Shown in pieces: positions 9,897-21,575 of a stretch of 64,000 nt of DNA. This stretch comes from Phaseolus vulgaris (lineage: Eukaryota; Streptophyta; Magnoliopsida; Fabales; Fabaceae). The position numbers were made by a program, and so were the translations under genes. The DNA lies in assembly GCF_000499845.2 (NCBI RefSeq), contig NC_023751.2, positions 34,408,309-34,472,308 of the forward strand. The letters are read 5' to 3'. The number at the start of each line of letters is the position of its first letter. Within the stretch, counting starts at the first letter, position 1. The notes under the pieces are model-generated. The model was not told where the DNA came from and made no database searches. It saw only the letters and a program-made list of their open reading frames with translations.

Positions 9897-12449
9897 TCAC
9901 GTCTTGTTCTTCTTCAAAGACTGCATCTCCTCTTCCATCGCACTTGCCCAATTACCACTCTCTGAACTCATAATGGCTTCTAGGTAAGTGGATGGAATGT
10001 CATCAACAACTGGAAGTGCATAGGCAACCATATCCATGAAACGAGCAGGCTTCTGAATATCTCGTCTCTGTCTTCTAACTGCAATTGGCACTGATTGCTG
10101 TTGAGATTCTTGGGTAGGAACCTCTTCCTCATCTGACTCTTCTTCTACCATAGGAGAGTCACTTGTGGTATTTCGTGTTGGGATCACCACTGTCGGCTCA
10201 AACTCCACCTGCTTCCGGGCATACTCCACCTGTTGCGGAGTACTATCAGCTCTTTCTAGATTTACCTTCTTTAACATGGCAGATTCATCAAAGGTAACAT
10301 CCCTGTTGATAATCGTCTTCTTTGCCTCTAGACACCACAAACGGTATCCCTTCACTCCAGGACTAAAGCCCATGAAAAGAGCTTTCTTTGCCCGTGGATC
10401 CAACTTTGATTCAATCACATGATAATATGCAATAGAACCAAAAACATGCAAAGAATCATAATCAGTTGCAGGTTTTCCAGACCATACCTCTAACGAGGTT
10501 TTTCCATCTATAGCAGATGATGGCAAACGATTGACGAGATGTTGAGCGTATGTCACAGCCTCAGCCCAAAACTCTCTGCCTAACTCAGCATTAGACAACA
10601 TACAACGAACTTTCTCCACAAGTGTCTTGTTCATACGCTCCGACACCCCATTCTGATGTGGTGTTTTTCTAACAGTGAAGTGTCGAACTATGCCACAATC
10701 TTGACATACCTTCAGGAACAGATCACTCTTGTATTCTCCTCCATTGTCTGTTCGGAGAACCTTAATCTTCCTTCCTGTCTGGTTTTCAACTTGAGCTTTC
10801 CACTTAAGGAAAATTTCAAGCACATCATTTTTGTTCTTCATAGTAAACACCCAAACTCTCCTGGAAAAATCATCCACAAAAGTGACAAAATAATGCCTAC
10901 CTCCGATTGACGGAGTCTTGGCAGGTCCCCACACATCTGAATGCACATAATCCAGAATACCCTTGGTATTGAGAATTGCAGTGCCAAACTTCACTCTTCG
11001 TTGTTTTCCCAGAACACAATGCTCACAAAATTCAAGTTTGCAAGCCTTCGTACCTTTCAACAATCCCTGCTTGGTAAGAATTTGCAAGGATTTCTCTCCA
11101 GCATGTCCCAACCTCATATGCCACAACTTCGTTGCCTCAACATCCTTCTTAGAGCTAGAAGTTACTGCCGCTACTGTCCCCACCACTGTACTACCTTGAT
11201 AGTAATACAAATTGTTCTTCATCACGCCTTTCAACATCACCAGTGCTCCTGAAGTTGCTTTAAGAATTTCATCTCGCATCGTCACAACTAGGTCTTTAGA
11301 TTCTAAAGCCCCCAATGAGATGAGATTCTTCTTCAACTTTGGCATGTACCGTACATCCCGCAAAATTCTGGTGGATCCATCATGATTCTGCAACTTGATT
11401 GAACATATCCCAGTTGTCGTACATGGATTATCATTACCCATGTAAACAACCCCGCCATCAAGTTCTTGAAATTCAAAGAACCAATCCCGAATGGGACACA
11501 TATGATAGGTACAACCTGAATCCAATATCCACTCATCTGGATACGATGATGCTGAAAGCGAGGCAATTAAAGAGATATCTGATTCCACATCACTTTTGCA
11601 GTCTGCAACATTTGCATCTTGTGGAGCCTTCTCTTTCTTCTGCAGTTTTGGACAGTCTTTCTTCCAGTGTCCTTTCTCATGACAGAAAGAACACTCATCT
11701 TTGGCAACGGCTCGACCTTTAGACTTAGACATCCCTCTTCTCTCCTTTGTTTGGCTTTGCTGACGACCTCTTGCCACCAATGCTTCTTCTGATGTCGTTG
11801 ATTTGGTTTTCATCTTATCCTGCTTTCTCAATTCATGACTATATAAAGCAAAACAAACAGCATCTAACGACATATTCTCCTTCCCGTGAAGGAGCGTAGT
11901 CTCCAAATGTTCAAATTTATCAGGAAGAGATGATAACAACATCAAAGCCAAATCCTCATCCTCAAACTTCACATCTAAATTCAACAGGTCTGCTACTAAT
12001 TGATTAAACATAGTGATGTGTGTATTCATAGTAGTACCTTGTTGGTAGTCAAATCGGAACAACCTTTTCTTCATCAGGAGCTTGTTCTGACCACTCTTCT
12101 TCAGAAACTTGTCCTCTAATGCCTTCCACAGTTTGTGTGCAGAAGTCTCGTTTTTTACAGCGTACTTCTGCTCTCTGGACAGGCAGGATCGAATAGTTCC
12201 GCATGCTAACCGGTTGATGATACTCCAATCTTTCTCCTCTACCTCTTTTGGTTTCTCTCCTTCAATAGCAATATCAAGACCCTGCTGAAAAAGAGAGTCC
12301 AAGACCTCTCCTTGCCACATGCCAAAATGTCCAGTGCCATCAAATATTTCCACCGCCAATTTCAAAGTGGACACTGGGAACCTCGACCATGATGACGAGG
12401 AGCCCGACACTCTGGATACATCCTTCGCTTCTTCTTCTTGATTTGCCAT
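9897..12449 (-). pseudogene. Copia gag-protease-integrase polyprotein, 850 aa, truncated at the start of RT
   Basis: The polyprotein opens with the ATG at 12449. Gag fills about residues 25-215. A zinc knuckle follows at C253, C256, H261 and C266, the protease active site at D310-S-G, integrase zinc ligands at H444, H449, C475 and C478, and the integrase triad at D505, D568 and E604 with a 35-residue gap. The open frame ends in TGA at 9899-9897, where the family normally has the first Trp of reverse transcriptase. The same frame continues about 45 codons of RT start, then meets TAG near 9800 and RT ends. No YVDD motif or RNase H remains before the LTR. Gag, protease and integrase look uninterrupted, so the missing functions would need a helper element. 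Confidence 0.92.
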
Positions 12450-12514
12450 TACAAACTCAAAATATAATATTCAATATCACAAATAATTTCAAACAACCCA
12501 AGGCGAACCTTCAA

Positions 12515-12526
12515 CTCTTGATACCA
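12515..12526 (-). other. Primer-binding site of the RT-less copia
   Basis: TGGTATCAAGAG on the minus strand, 2 bases inside the 5' LTR, similar to the complement of the initiator Met tRNA 3' end with one extra A. Confidence 0.75.
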
Positions 12527-12528
12527 CT

Positions 12529-12847
12529 TGTTGGGAAAAACGGGTAATTTTCCCACTAAAACATAACTCTAATAGAGCTACTCGACAAATAATATTGAAT
12601 AAATAAAGCAGAATAATAAAAGAGATAAAGAGGAAAAACACACCCGAAAATTGTTAACGGAGTTCGGCCAATTTAGCCTAATCTCCGAGCACAGCAAAAA
12701 CAATTCACTTTTATTATTATGGGAGAAGATATTACAAATTGGGATATATAACAGTGAAGGAGGAGAGTTTAATTTATAACCCTCAAACCTCCTTCTCAAA
12801 CAATGAACCCCACCGATGTGGGACTTGGGATTAAGCCAAAATCAACA
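12529..12847 (-). repeat. 5' LTR of the RT-less copia element
   Basis: 319 bp, TG...CA ends, partner of 9331-9647. A TATATATCC stretch on the minus strand near 12745-12753 could serve as its TATA box. Confidence 0.92.
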
Positions 12848-15080
12848 AAAACATCTTAAATACGAAATCAATATATATATATATAAATAATTGGGACTCT
12901 ATTATTCAAAAATATTATTTTCTTAGAAGAAATTAAAATCAAACTTATTTATGTGATATGGTTTTAAAAGTTAATTATATTAACGTGTTTCATAAAAGTA
13001 GTTTTAGTTAATTTACAAGAATTGTAAATTATTCAAGTTAAAAATGTTATAATATTACTAGCTCAAATGAAATAAACCTGTAATTTTTTTAAGTTTAAAT
13101 CAATGGACATAATTTTTTTTATATACAAAACAATTAGAAACTATAAAACATCACAAAATAAAGTAGAAATTTTAACAAATCAAACCCAAACATGGGTGAG
13201 AAAATGTACAACTTATTTTGTTGAATGTGGAGTTTGAAATAAAAAAAGAGCCTCTTAAATCCAACACGACCATTGTCTAATCCAGGATTAACCTGTACAA
13301 ACAATTCACATTAAGCTTATTTTAGACACTTAAAAGAGAAAAATATCTGTTTTTCCATCTCTACCTAAACAAACATTAACTTTCATTAGTAATTTTTAGT
13401 ACCTGAAATTCAAAGCAAACATTAATAGTTGCTGCTATTTTCCTACTCAACCAAACAATTATTGAAGGAATGTTTGGCTCTTTGATCCAACAAACAAACC
13501 ACCAAAAATATTGGTAAGTATAGTAGATGTTTTCAAATTTAAGATTAATTTAATTTTAATAAATTTATTTAATAAAAATGAATTCATTTTAAGTTTGAAA
13601 TGTAAAACCAAATTTGAAATATGGTTCATTTTGTCCTTAAAAGGCACCTTAATGGATTGAAGGAAAAAGAAGTATATAAACTATCATTGGCTTATACTCT
13701 TAAGTAATGTGAAACTATATTAGCGGTACCGGAACAAGCTATTCAGTCGAGATCAAAGGAGAGTGGTTTCCCACTAGTTGAGTGGCTTGAGACACATTTT
13801 CGTTCCTAAAGATGACGCTATTGTTTCGACCTCAAGTCCAAAAGATAACATCGCCAAGGTCAATCACCGCATCTGGAATATTGTCCGTTTTGGAGATCGA
13901 TGTTGTATCACGATTTTATCCTTAAAAGACGCCTCAACAAATTGAAAGAAGAAAGAATATATAAATAGTCTTTTAGGATACGAAAACAAAAAATCTACAG
14001 TAGAGAACAAAAATATATATTTTTTAATTAATTCTGAAAGATGAGGGAAATTTGGAAGTGTGGAGTGCTGTTTTTCTTACTATTTTGAAAATCTGTAGTG
14101 CCCCTCCGTCTCACCATTGATGATGGCAATTTACGTTGGAAGAGTCCATTTTCACAACTCAAATTGCACTAATTCCTAATTCCTCCTTTCAAATAATAAT
14201 CCAATGGAAAGTCACATTATAAAATTAATAATAATTATTATTATTATTACCATATGAATGAAATTAATCTCAGTACATCAGAAATGAATAGACATAAAAA
14301 TGGTACTTAGGTTTTACCCAAATAGGCTTGGAAAAAAGTTGAGGCAATAAAGAGAGGAAGAGAACGTGCAAGAGAGACATGACACTTATCAACAAATTTC
14401 TGGTCACTCTCACCCATTCTTCTTCACTGCCCCCCTCATAGTACATTTCCTTGTCTCCTCCTCTTAGTCCTCTCTAAAACACTAATATTCCATCACACAT
14501 TATAGTACTCAACTTCACCATAAAAAGAAAAAAAAAAACACCTACCATATTCATATTCTACCCTTCAATCATAACATAATCACCACCACTTTTTTTACCT
14601 TTAACTAGTTAACATTACTTTTATAAAACCTATCAAAACTTTTCTTCAATTAGTAACTAGTAACATTCTTTAATGAAAGCTATCAAAACTTTTCTTTAAT
14701 TACTAAAATTAAGAGTTATACTCAGATATACAATCTCCTATTGATAATACGAAATAAATGATATTTTGATTGTTTCATACAAAAACTGAAATTTTAAAGA
14801 GATAAATGTAATTGTGTTGTCAATGTATCATTTCTCTTATAAATATTCAAAAATTATAAAATTTGAATTAAGAAAGAAAATGAATTTTACATTATATAGT
14901 ATAATAATAAAAAATATATTTAATTTTTTTTAATTAATTTATTGAAAAGTTGTCTTCAAAATAAAATGATTAAATTAGAAGATGGCTGAAATGGGATAGA
15001 GTAGGTGAAGAAAAAAAGAACTCAATAATCACATCTCCTAAACTAGAACACTATTGGGTAGATAAGGGTGTAGAGTGAGT
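12848..15080. other. AT-rich intergenic DNA, upstream region of the RING-H2 gene
   Basis: No coding region seen. It holds a family-B repeat copy at about 13624-13985, and a (TTA)n/(ATT)n run at 14229-14250. Confidence 0.55.
13624..13985 (+). repeat. Family-B repeat, copy 1 (two direct ends about 290 bp apart)
   Basis: Two similar stretches, 'ttttgtccttaaaaggc...tatataaac' at 13629 and 'ttttatccttaaaagacgcc...tatataaatag' at 13915, flank about 190 bp that include 'gataacatcgccaaggtcaa'. The same layout is found on the minus strand at 20513-20862 and a single-ended copy at 43595-43875. Confidence 0.6.
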
Positions 15081-15118
15081 TAGTTGATTCGTTGTCTACA
15101 AAATAATATTCTCCAGCT

Positions 15119-15189
15119 TCTTCTCTCTCTCTCTCTCTCTCCCAATCTCACCAAAACCCCATCATCATCATCATCATCATCATCATAAC
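15119..15189 (+). promoter_or_regulatory. CT-rich and (CAT)n leader of the RING-H2 gene
   Basis: A (TC)n run at 15121-15141 and nine CAT triplets immediately before the start codon. Pyrimidine-rich leaders are common in plant 5' UTRs. No clear TATA box is visible within 100 bp. Confidence 0.5.
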
Positions 15190-15714
15190 ATGGGTGATGT
15201 TCTAAGCCCTTTCACAGTCTCATCCCCTCCTCCACCCTCTTCCTCTTCCAAGAACAACACCATGCCCATGTTGTACTACGGTCTTGTGGTGGTCGGAACC
15301 GCCGCCATAGTGCTCGCCATATACAACCTCCTTCTCCTCAGACGCGGCCACGCGCGGTCGCCGCCTTCCGGGGCGAGTTCCAACGGTTTGGGAACAACAA
15401 TTGACGGCGTTTCGGAGATAACGAGGAGGTTGGAGAGTCAACAAAGACAGTTGCTGTCGAGCTTCAAGTACAAGAAAGAAGAGGTCGGAAAAGAAAAAAA
15501 AGAAGAAGAAGAAGAAGAAGATTTTGAATGCCCTGTTTGCTTGTCGGTTTATGAAGAAGGAGAAGAAGTGAGGAAGCTTCCACAGTGCAAACACTATTTC
15601 CACGTTCTTTGCATAGACATGTGGCTCTTCTCTCACTTCGATTGCCCCATTTGCAGAACACCCGTTCTCGACAATTCTCTCCATGCCTTCATTGAATCCG
15701 GTCGCATCTCATAG
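15190..15714 (+). CDS. ATL-type RING-H2 finger E3 ubiquitin ligase, 174 aa
   Basis: An intronless gene encoding a probable membrane-bound E3 ubiquitin-protein ligase. Residues 1-24 are Pro/Ser-rich, residues 28-50 form one hydrophobic transmembrane segment followed by an RRGHAR basic stop, and residues 95-110 are Lys/Glu-rich from a GAA-type codon run. The RING-H2 domain has ligands C114, C117, C133, H135, H138, C141, C152 and C155. The spacing is C-X2-C-X15-C-X-H-X2-H-X2-C-X10-C-X2-C, with the Trp (W145) and Pro (P153) typical of the ATL family. ATL proteins recruit an E2 through the RING and act at endomembranes or the plasma membrane. The usual GLD motif before the RING is not evident. The ATG follows the (CAT)n leader directly. 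The substrate is unknown. Confidence 0.92.
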   Translation: MGDVLSPFTVSSPPPPSSSSKNNTMPMLYYGLVVVGTAAIVLAIYNLLLLRRGHARSPPSGASSNGLGTTIDGVSEITRRLESQQRQLLSSFKYKKEEVGKEKKEEEEEEDFECPVCLSVYEEGEEVRKLPQCKHYFHVLCIDMWLFSHFDCPICRTPVLDNSLHAFIESGRIS

Positions 15715-15728
15715 TTCAGATTATACAC

Positions 15729-15734
15729 AATAAA
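15729..15734 (+). terminator. Possible polyadenylation signal AATAAA
   Basis: AATAAA 15 bp after the RING-H2 gene stop; close for a main signal, and other sites further on may be used. Confidence 0.3.
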
Positions 15735-18470
15735 TTATTACATGCCGCAAAGCTTTTCAGTTAATTTTCACTGCCATCAAAATTTTGTTAAGTTTATCAA
15801 AACTGTTATGTCTTGTGAAAATTAATTCGGACTTTCGTGGTTTAATAATTCACTGGGGTGGGTCCTTTTTTCTTTGGTGGAACACTGACTCAGTGAGTGA
15901 ACTACAACTTGAACATCACCAGATTAGGTTCATTTCGGAGCAGTTTAGGAACCAATACCCAGGACCAAATTTTACCTTGTTTTCGTTTCTTTGACATTCG
16001 ATATGTGTAAACCATTTTTCAGAGATTCATACTATATTTTTTATACCCTCATTAATATCTATCTTCTACCCTCTCACGTAATCATGTTTCAAATGTTTTT
16101 AGTTTATAAATCCAAAATAAAATATTTTCTTTTTTGAAGGTAATGTTTTGTTGTTAAAAAATGTTTGAGTAGGTTGAAAGATGAAAATATATATAATTTT
16201 TTTTTAATTGAGTAATGTGAAACTATATTAGACGTACGAGAAGATATCCTATTCTCATCTACTATTTTTAGTATATTTATTTTTTTATTAATTGTTTAGG
16301 AAGCTGATATATGTTGATAGTCATTATTGTTTTACACTATCATTTGACAATTAAAAACATGGATGACAATGCGGGCCGAGCCGCCCCACACCTTAAAATA
16401 TAGGTCGGGTTGGCTCGCCTCGCACAAAGAGTATGAGCTCATTTTACTGATTTTTTTCACATAAAAAAAATATATTTTTTTAAAAGTTAAAATTTCATTA
16501 ACTTTTTATTTATTTATGTGGATCAATGGGCTGCGGATTATGCGGGACGGATCAAAACGGATCAACGAGTTAGATTAGTGAGTCTGTCTTACATTTTTTG
16601 ATTGAGGATTGCGGGACGACCTGCGTGGTCCGTCCTGCATTGTCATATGTAGATATTTTATTTATTTTTATTTTTATTAATTAAATATAATATTTTATTA
16701 TTAAAAAATAAGAAAAATATGAATGTGAAAGAATGAAGATGAAGTTTTTTTATATAATGATTTTAGTTTAGTTCTCATATTTACTTGTATTTTTTTATTT
16801 TTAATAATAATTTTATATGATGATAAATTAATTTTTGTTATTGAGATATCAGTCTAATCAAAATATAAGTTTTACAGTGATATCAAATATAAGAACTTTT
16901 ATTAAAAAATAAAATAAAAATGAAAGTGAAGATTAGGAACTTTGTGGGAGTTAGGGGACCGGGGCGGCTTGTAGGTGCATTTGATTGGTTGGGCATATAC
17001 CATTGGATTTGGTCCACATGAGTCCACATCTTTCCCTAATTCATTTCTTCATCATTGCTAAAACATATTACTACTTTTCAAATTTCATACATATTTTTTA
17101 TTACAAATTTTAAATTTAATTTTATGCACCATCACTCTCCATATTACAGAATCTTTACTAGAGTCTAATAGGAAGGTTAAATAAATCTATATTTGTGAAA
17201 ATATCAATTTTTATTGATGTTAACTAAAATAAATCTATAAGTGTGAGTATGCCAATTTTTTTGTTAATGTTACCTAAATATATTTTAAATGAATCAATAT
17301 AATAATAAACATAGATATTTAACTTTTTTAAAGTAATTATCAGGAATAATATGTGCATATTTATTGGTTCTCATATTGGTCATTGATATCAATTATATAA
17401 AAATGTTTTTAAGTTTATTTGATGCTTTATTTTTAAATTTGTACAATTATAATTTATTTTTTATTATTTGACATCCAAAAGAAAAGAAAAATTATGTTAT
17501 TTTACATGAATTCTTAATAATATTATATTTTATTTCCTATAATTTTTTAATTTTTTTAATAAATATTTAAGTGGGATACTTGTTATTCGAAAAAGACAGA
17601 TAATGGACAAAATTGTTTACACTTTAATAGTAAAAAAAATCATTTAAAAATATTTTTTAATTAAAATATTCTATTATAATAAAATAATAATATTTTTGTA
17701 TGAAGGTATCATTACCCGATACAAATTTTATATTCGTCAGCATGATGAAAAGAAGATTATTATCAGTTTCTATATCAACGTCAGAAATTAACATAGTCAA
17801 ATACATAGAGTGTCTTATTTTGTTGTAGTCTCTAAATCAACTTATTAATATCCTTGTTAAATTATTATTATATTATTCTTATTATTTTTATGTAAAGTTT
17901 GTCACCGATGTATACAAAAAAATGTAATCTGAGAATGAATTTAATTGAAAATTAAATATTAATGTATTTAGCATTAGATTTTTAAAATCTAAAATTTAAA
18001 ATTATAAATTCAATAGAAAAAATATATGTTTTGCTTTCTAACTTTAAAATGTTTCAGTTTAGAATAATTATTTATCCATTTTAGCGTGTAGCTATTGAAC
18101 TGCATTTATACTACTTGTCCTTAAGTGGTAGCATCTTCAACTTCAATTTGGCTCTATTTGAAAGATAATGTTCGCAGGAACAAAAAACGATGTAACATAA
18201 TACTAGAAACGAAAATGGACACGTAAATTGTTTTTTTTTCTTACGTCATGAATGCATTTTTTTTTAGAAAAATCTTGATAGAAGATTAAAACACAATACT
18301 CCGCGTTGTATATGAAAATTGAAGGACATTAATTCATGTCCAATCAAATAACTATTAGGTTCTTTTTTATAGAGATAAGTAGATAAGGTTTAGTTTTTCA
18401 TAAATTAAAAAGAAGGAAGTACAATATTTAGTAAGATTAAATTAATAAATAATTATGCTTAGTGCTTGCT
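15735..18470. other. AT-rich intergenic DNA without genes
   Basis: Nothing coding is seen. A GC-rich MITE-like element lies at 16363-16646 and a short trace of family B at about 16200-16245 ('taatgtgaaactatattag'). Confidence 0.55.
16363..16646. mobile_element. Small DNA transposon (MITE-like) with ATGACAATGCGGG termini
   Basis: The ends form an inverted repeat: ATGACAATGCGGG on the left and its complement with one mismatch on the right. The 284-bp body is much richer in G+C than its surroundings and repeats 'gcgggac' and 'cggatcaa' motifs. It has no coding capacity. Class (perhaps hAT-like) is not certain because no clear target duplication is visible. Confidence 0.6.
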
Positions 18471-18479
18471 TATAAATAT

Positions 18480-19000
18480 TGGATTAAATTGGTTAATGTA
18501 TCGGTCTGGGCGAGTTAATTACTCTGTCTCAGCGACTGACCAATTGTATTAATATATATTTAAGGTGTTTCAATAAATGACAATAGTGAGAGTTATGAAA
18601 ATTGTCTATGAATCATTATCATGTTCCACCGAATCTGGGATAAACAGCTAATACTGATTTAGTGAAAAATATTGATTTATTAAAAATATTCTTAAAATAT
18701 ACCAATATACTTCCCTATAAATCAGAAAATCATGTTAGAAATCAGTTAACATTGATATTCGATAGATTCGGTCAATCACAACACATACCCATGACTAAAC
18801 ACTATAAATAGACCCTTTACAGGGGTGTAAGGTATGTTTTAATCAATTTTCATATACACTTTTAACACAAAGTACTTACTTGATCGTCGAAGTACCCTTT
18901 TCAGGTAAACCCCGACTAAGCACCAACAATTTAAGGAGGAGACTTGAAGTGAGGAGCGAGAGACAACCATCACATCAACAATTGTACGACTAGTTTCAGA
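18480..19000 (+). mobile_element. Relic gypsy LTR, Tat-like motif
   Basis: TATAAATA at 18803-18810 is followed about 75 bp later by 'acttgatcgtcgaagt' and 'caggtaaaccccgac' (18878-18916). The same order and spacing occur in the 3' LTR at 6247-6801. The ends are not defined and no coding part was found, so it is a decayed or solo LTR. Confidence 0.5.
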
Positions 19001-20490
19001 TACTATTTAGACTCACTTTGTCTATACAAATATAATTAGTGTTTGATTTGATAACTATCACGTTTTATTTGTATGTACACTATTTAATGTTAATTCATGG
19101 ATTGGTGCACATAAATTAGTGCATAAGGTGATATAAAAAGATTAGTACATAATTACGATAGGATACTTAATTACAAATAGATCGGTACTAATTTTTTTAC
19201 TATCTAATTGATTAGATGATTTGCATTTTATAGTCTTTGAATAGGAAGAGATCGGTGCAAGCAATTTTTTGCCATACTAATTAGATGGTGTACATTTTCA
19301 AATACTAAATCACAAAAAGATGAATGCAAATTATATATTGTATGTCGATTAAATGTATTGCTTATTGATAAACAAGAAGAGATTAGTGCAAATTATTTAT
19401 TTGAAAATAATAGCACACTCTTTAGTCTTAATTGAGAGCTCTTGGACTCTTTATATAATTTTTAGTGTTTAAGCCTTTTAATACGTTGTGAACATTCATT
19501 TATGTTTTTCTATAATTTAGTAATCACGTGTTTCAATATAAAGAATTATTCAAATAATGAAAATGATTTAGAGAGACTCAAGATATAAGTAGAACTACAA
19601 ATATTTAAGGAATGAAGTCAAGTTAAAAGATGCTTAACATTGAGCTAAAGATCCTTAAATAGATAATATAAATATTGAAAAATGAGAGATCTCATATGTT
19701 TATTAAAAAAAATTTATACAAGTGTTTAAACCTCCTAATAATAAAATAAAAATTTAAATTAAATAAATAAAAAGGACAAAGATTATATTTAGTTATATAG
19801 TTATGTCTTATATTATTTATAAGATAGTGATTGAATTATAATATATCATTAGTTGTAGTATACTAATTAAAGTTGATTTATAATTAATTTATTGAGATTT
19901 GAGCATCTTCATAGTATATAGGTATAAAGTAATTTGATTTTATTTTTTAATTATAATTTAAAATCCAAATCAAATCGATATGCTGAAAAAAAATTCCAAA
20001 AAAATCTTTAAAAATTAATGTTAACAGAGTTTCAATTTTTTTAATCAATTTTTTATTGTTTTATTAATTGGTTTAGTTTTTAACATTCCAAATTATAATA
20101 ATGTAGACTAATCTTACCTACTAAAAAATGAGAAAACAACAAAGAAGAAAAGAAAGGGCAAAAATGTCTTTTAAGAAAATGTTAGCCGTGATTTGAAAGG
20201 AGATGAGAGTCGAGTCTACCGTACGCGCATGTCCATATATCTTACAAAACTCTATCAATCGTATCCATCCACTATGGAAATGCAAAGAAGTGTACTAAAA
20301 CAATCAATGGTGATATATATTGACCTAAAAATCAATTTATACAACTTTTTTATATACCTTTTTAAATTCTTATTTTTAATTCATTCACTATTTTCATCTT
20401 ATTAAAAAAAAGCTAAGTTTGTTTTTTTACTTTTGTCTCTTATAAAATGTTTAAAAAAAAACTTGTTAAAAATACTCTTAATATTTTTTT
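19000..20490. other. AT-rich DNA, no genes seen
   Basis: Contains a loose repetition of 'agattagtgca / gatcggtgca' motifs between about 19130 and 19400 but no frame with protein features. Confidence 0.5.
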
Positions 20491-20494
20491 CTAA

Positions 20495-20880
20495 TACTAT
20501 CAATATGTAGTTTCATATCGTTTAGAAGTTAAGGTAAAAAAAATTTAAATACATATTTCTCCCTTAATCCACCGAGACGTCTTTTAAGGTTAAGGACAAA
20601 ATTATGATTGAACACCAATCTCCAAAACAGACAATACATCAGATATTGTGATTGACAGACTTGAGATTGGAAGATTGACGCCGTCTATGAGAACCGTAAA
20701 TTCTTTTCTGGGTATCATAAATCTTTTCCTTAGCCCTGGACCAAAGACTATGATTTCCGTACGACCAATATATAGTCTCACGTCGTTTAGGAGTTGAGGT
20801 TAAGAGTAGTTTAAATACACATTTCTCTCTTAACTTCACCGAAACGCTTTTTAAGAACAAAACATACAAAACAAATAATA
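20495..20880 (-). repeat. Family-B repeat, copy 2 (two direct ends 262 bp apart)
   Basis: Two related stretches at about 20513-20600 and 20775-20862 share 'gtttaggagttgaggtt', 'tttaaatacac/tatttct', and 'ccgaaacgctttttaag'-like blocks. They flank about 175 bp related to the interior of copy 1 ('gtcaatcac...atctg...attgtctgttttggagat' on the minus strand). Confidence 0.6.
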
Positions 20881-21240
20881 TTTCTAACGATATTATCTTT
20901 CGAACTTGACATTGACGTTGCAACAGTTAAAAAAAAACAATTAAAAAAAACATAAATAATTGTGAAAATGGAGATCTAATCTCTTCCTAGTATTGGAACA
21001 TCAATAGAATCCTTGATGCAAAAACACCATTTGTTGTCCTCGATTTGGTTGATTAAGGTCTTCAAAATATGATGGAAGTGTTTCGACAACGAGGTATTTT
21101 GTTTAATTTTAAATTGAATACCACTGTTTTTTATAATCTGATATTTTTTATAATCAATCCTTTTTTAAATAATACAAGTAACAACCGAATTCTCACCTTA
21201 TATAATAATCAGTTCTATTTTGGAAAAAAAAGTTAATATA

Positions 21241-21575
21241 CACTAAAAAATTATTATTAAATAGAAATTAATTATTATATTAATTAAATTATATCATATT
21301 TTAAAAAATAAAAAATTATTGATATATAAAATAATTTTTATTATTAACAAAAATTATAAACTAGTTTTTAAACAATATCTCATTAGCGCATTTAACTATT
21401 TTAAATTAAAAATTATTTTTAATTAGATATTAATTTATAAATTTTATTAATAATAAAAATTATTTTAGATTTGAATAAATTTTTTAATATTTAAAATAGT
21501 ATCTGATTTAGTTAATATAATAATTAATTATTTTTTATTTTTAAAATTAATTTTTATTTAATAATTTTTTTAAGT
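21241..21575. mobile_element. CACTA-type MITE with long inverted ends, copy 1
   Basis: Starts CACTAAAAAATTATT and folds back on its right half ('aattaatttttatttaataatttttt'). It shares 'aactagttttt/attagatattaattta' blocks with the copies at 23608 and 56574. Non-coding. Confidence 0.5.

Larger units (their letters stand above)
9331..12847 (-). mobile_element. Ty1/copia retrotransposon, TNT1-94-like, lacking RT and RNase H
   Basis: An element on the minus strand with LTRs at 9331-9647 and 12529-12847, both TGTTGGG...ATCAACA. They differ by 11 substitutions and 2 one-base indels. Next to the 5' LTR (the right one) is a primer-binding site at 12526-12515 reading TGGTATCAAGAG, close to the initiator Met tRNA end; next to the 3' LTR is a purine-rich GGTGAGAGATT. 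Flanks are AAAAT and AAAAC, an imperfect 5-bp duplication. The interior encodes gag, protease and integrase but stops at the beginning of reverse transcriptase, so the copy cannot move alone. Confidence 0.93.

Noticed and set aside
15220..15684. 154-codon frame opposite the RING-H2 gene
   Set aside because: Antisense shadow of a GC-rich exon; poly-Phe stretch comes from the GAA run.
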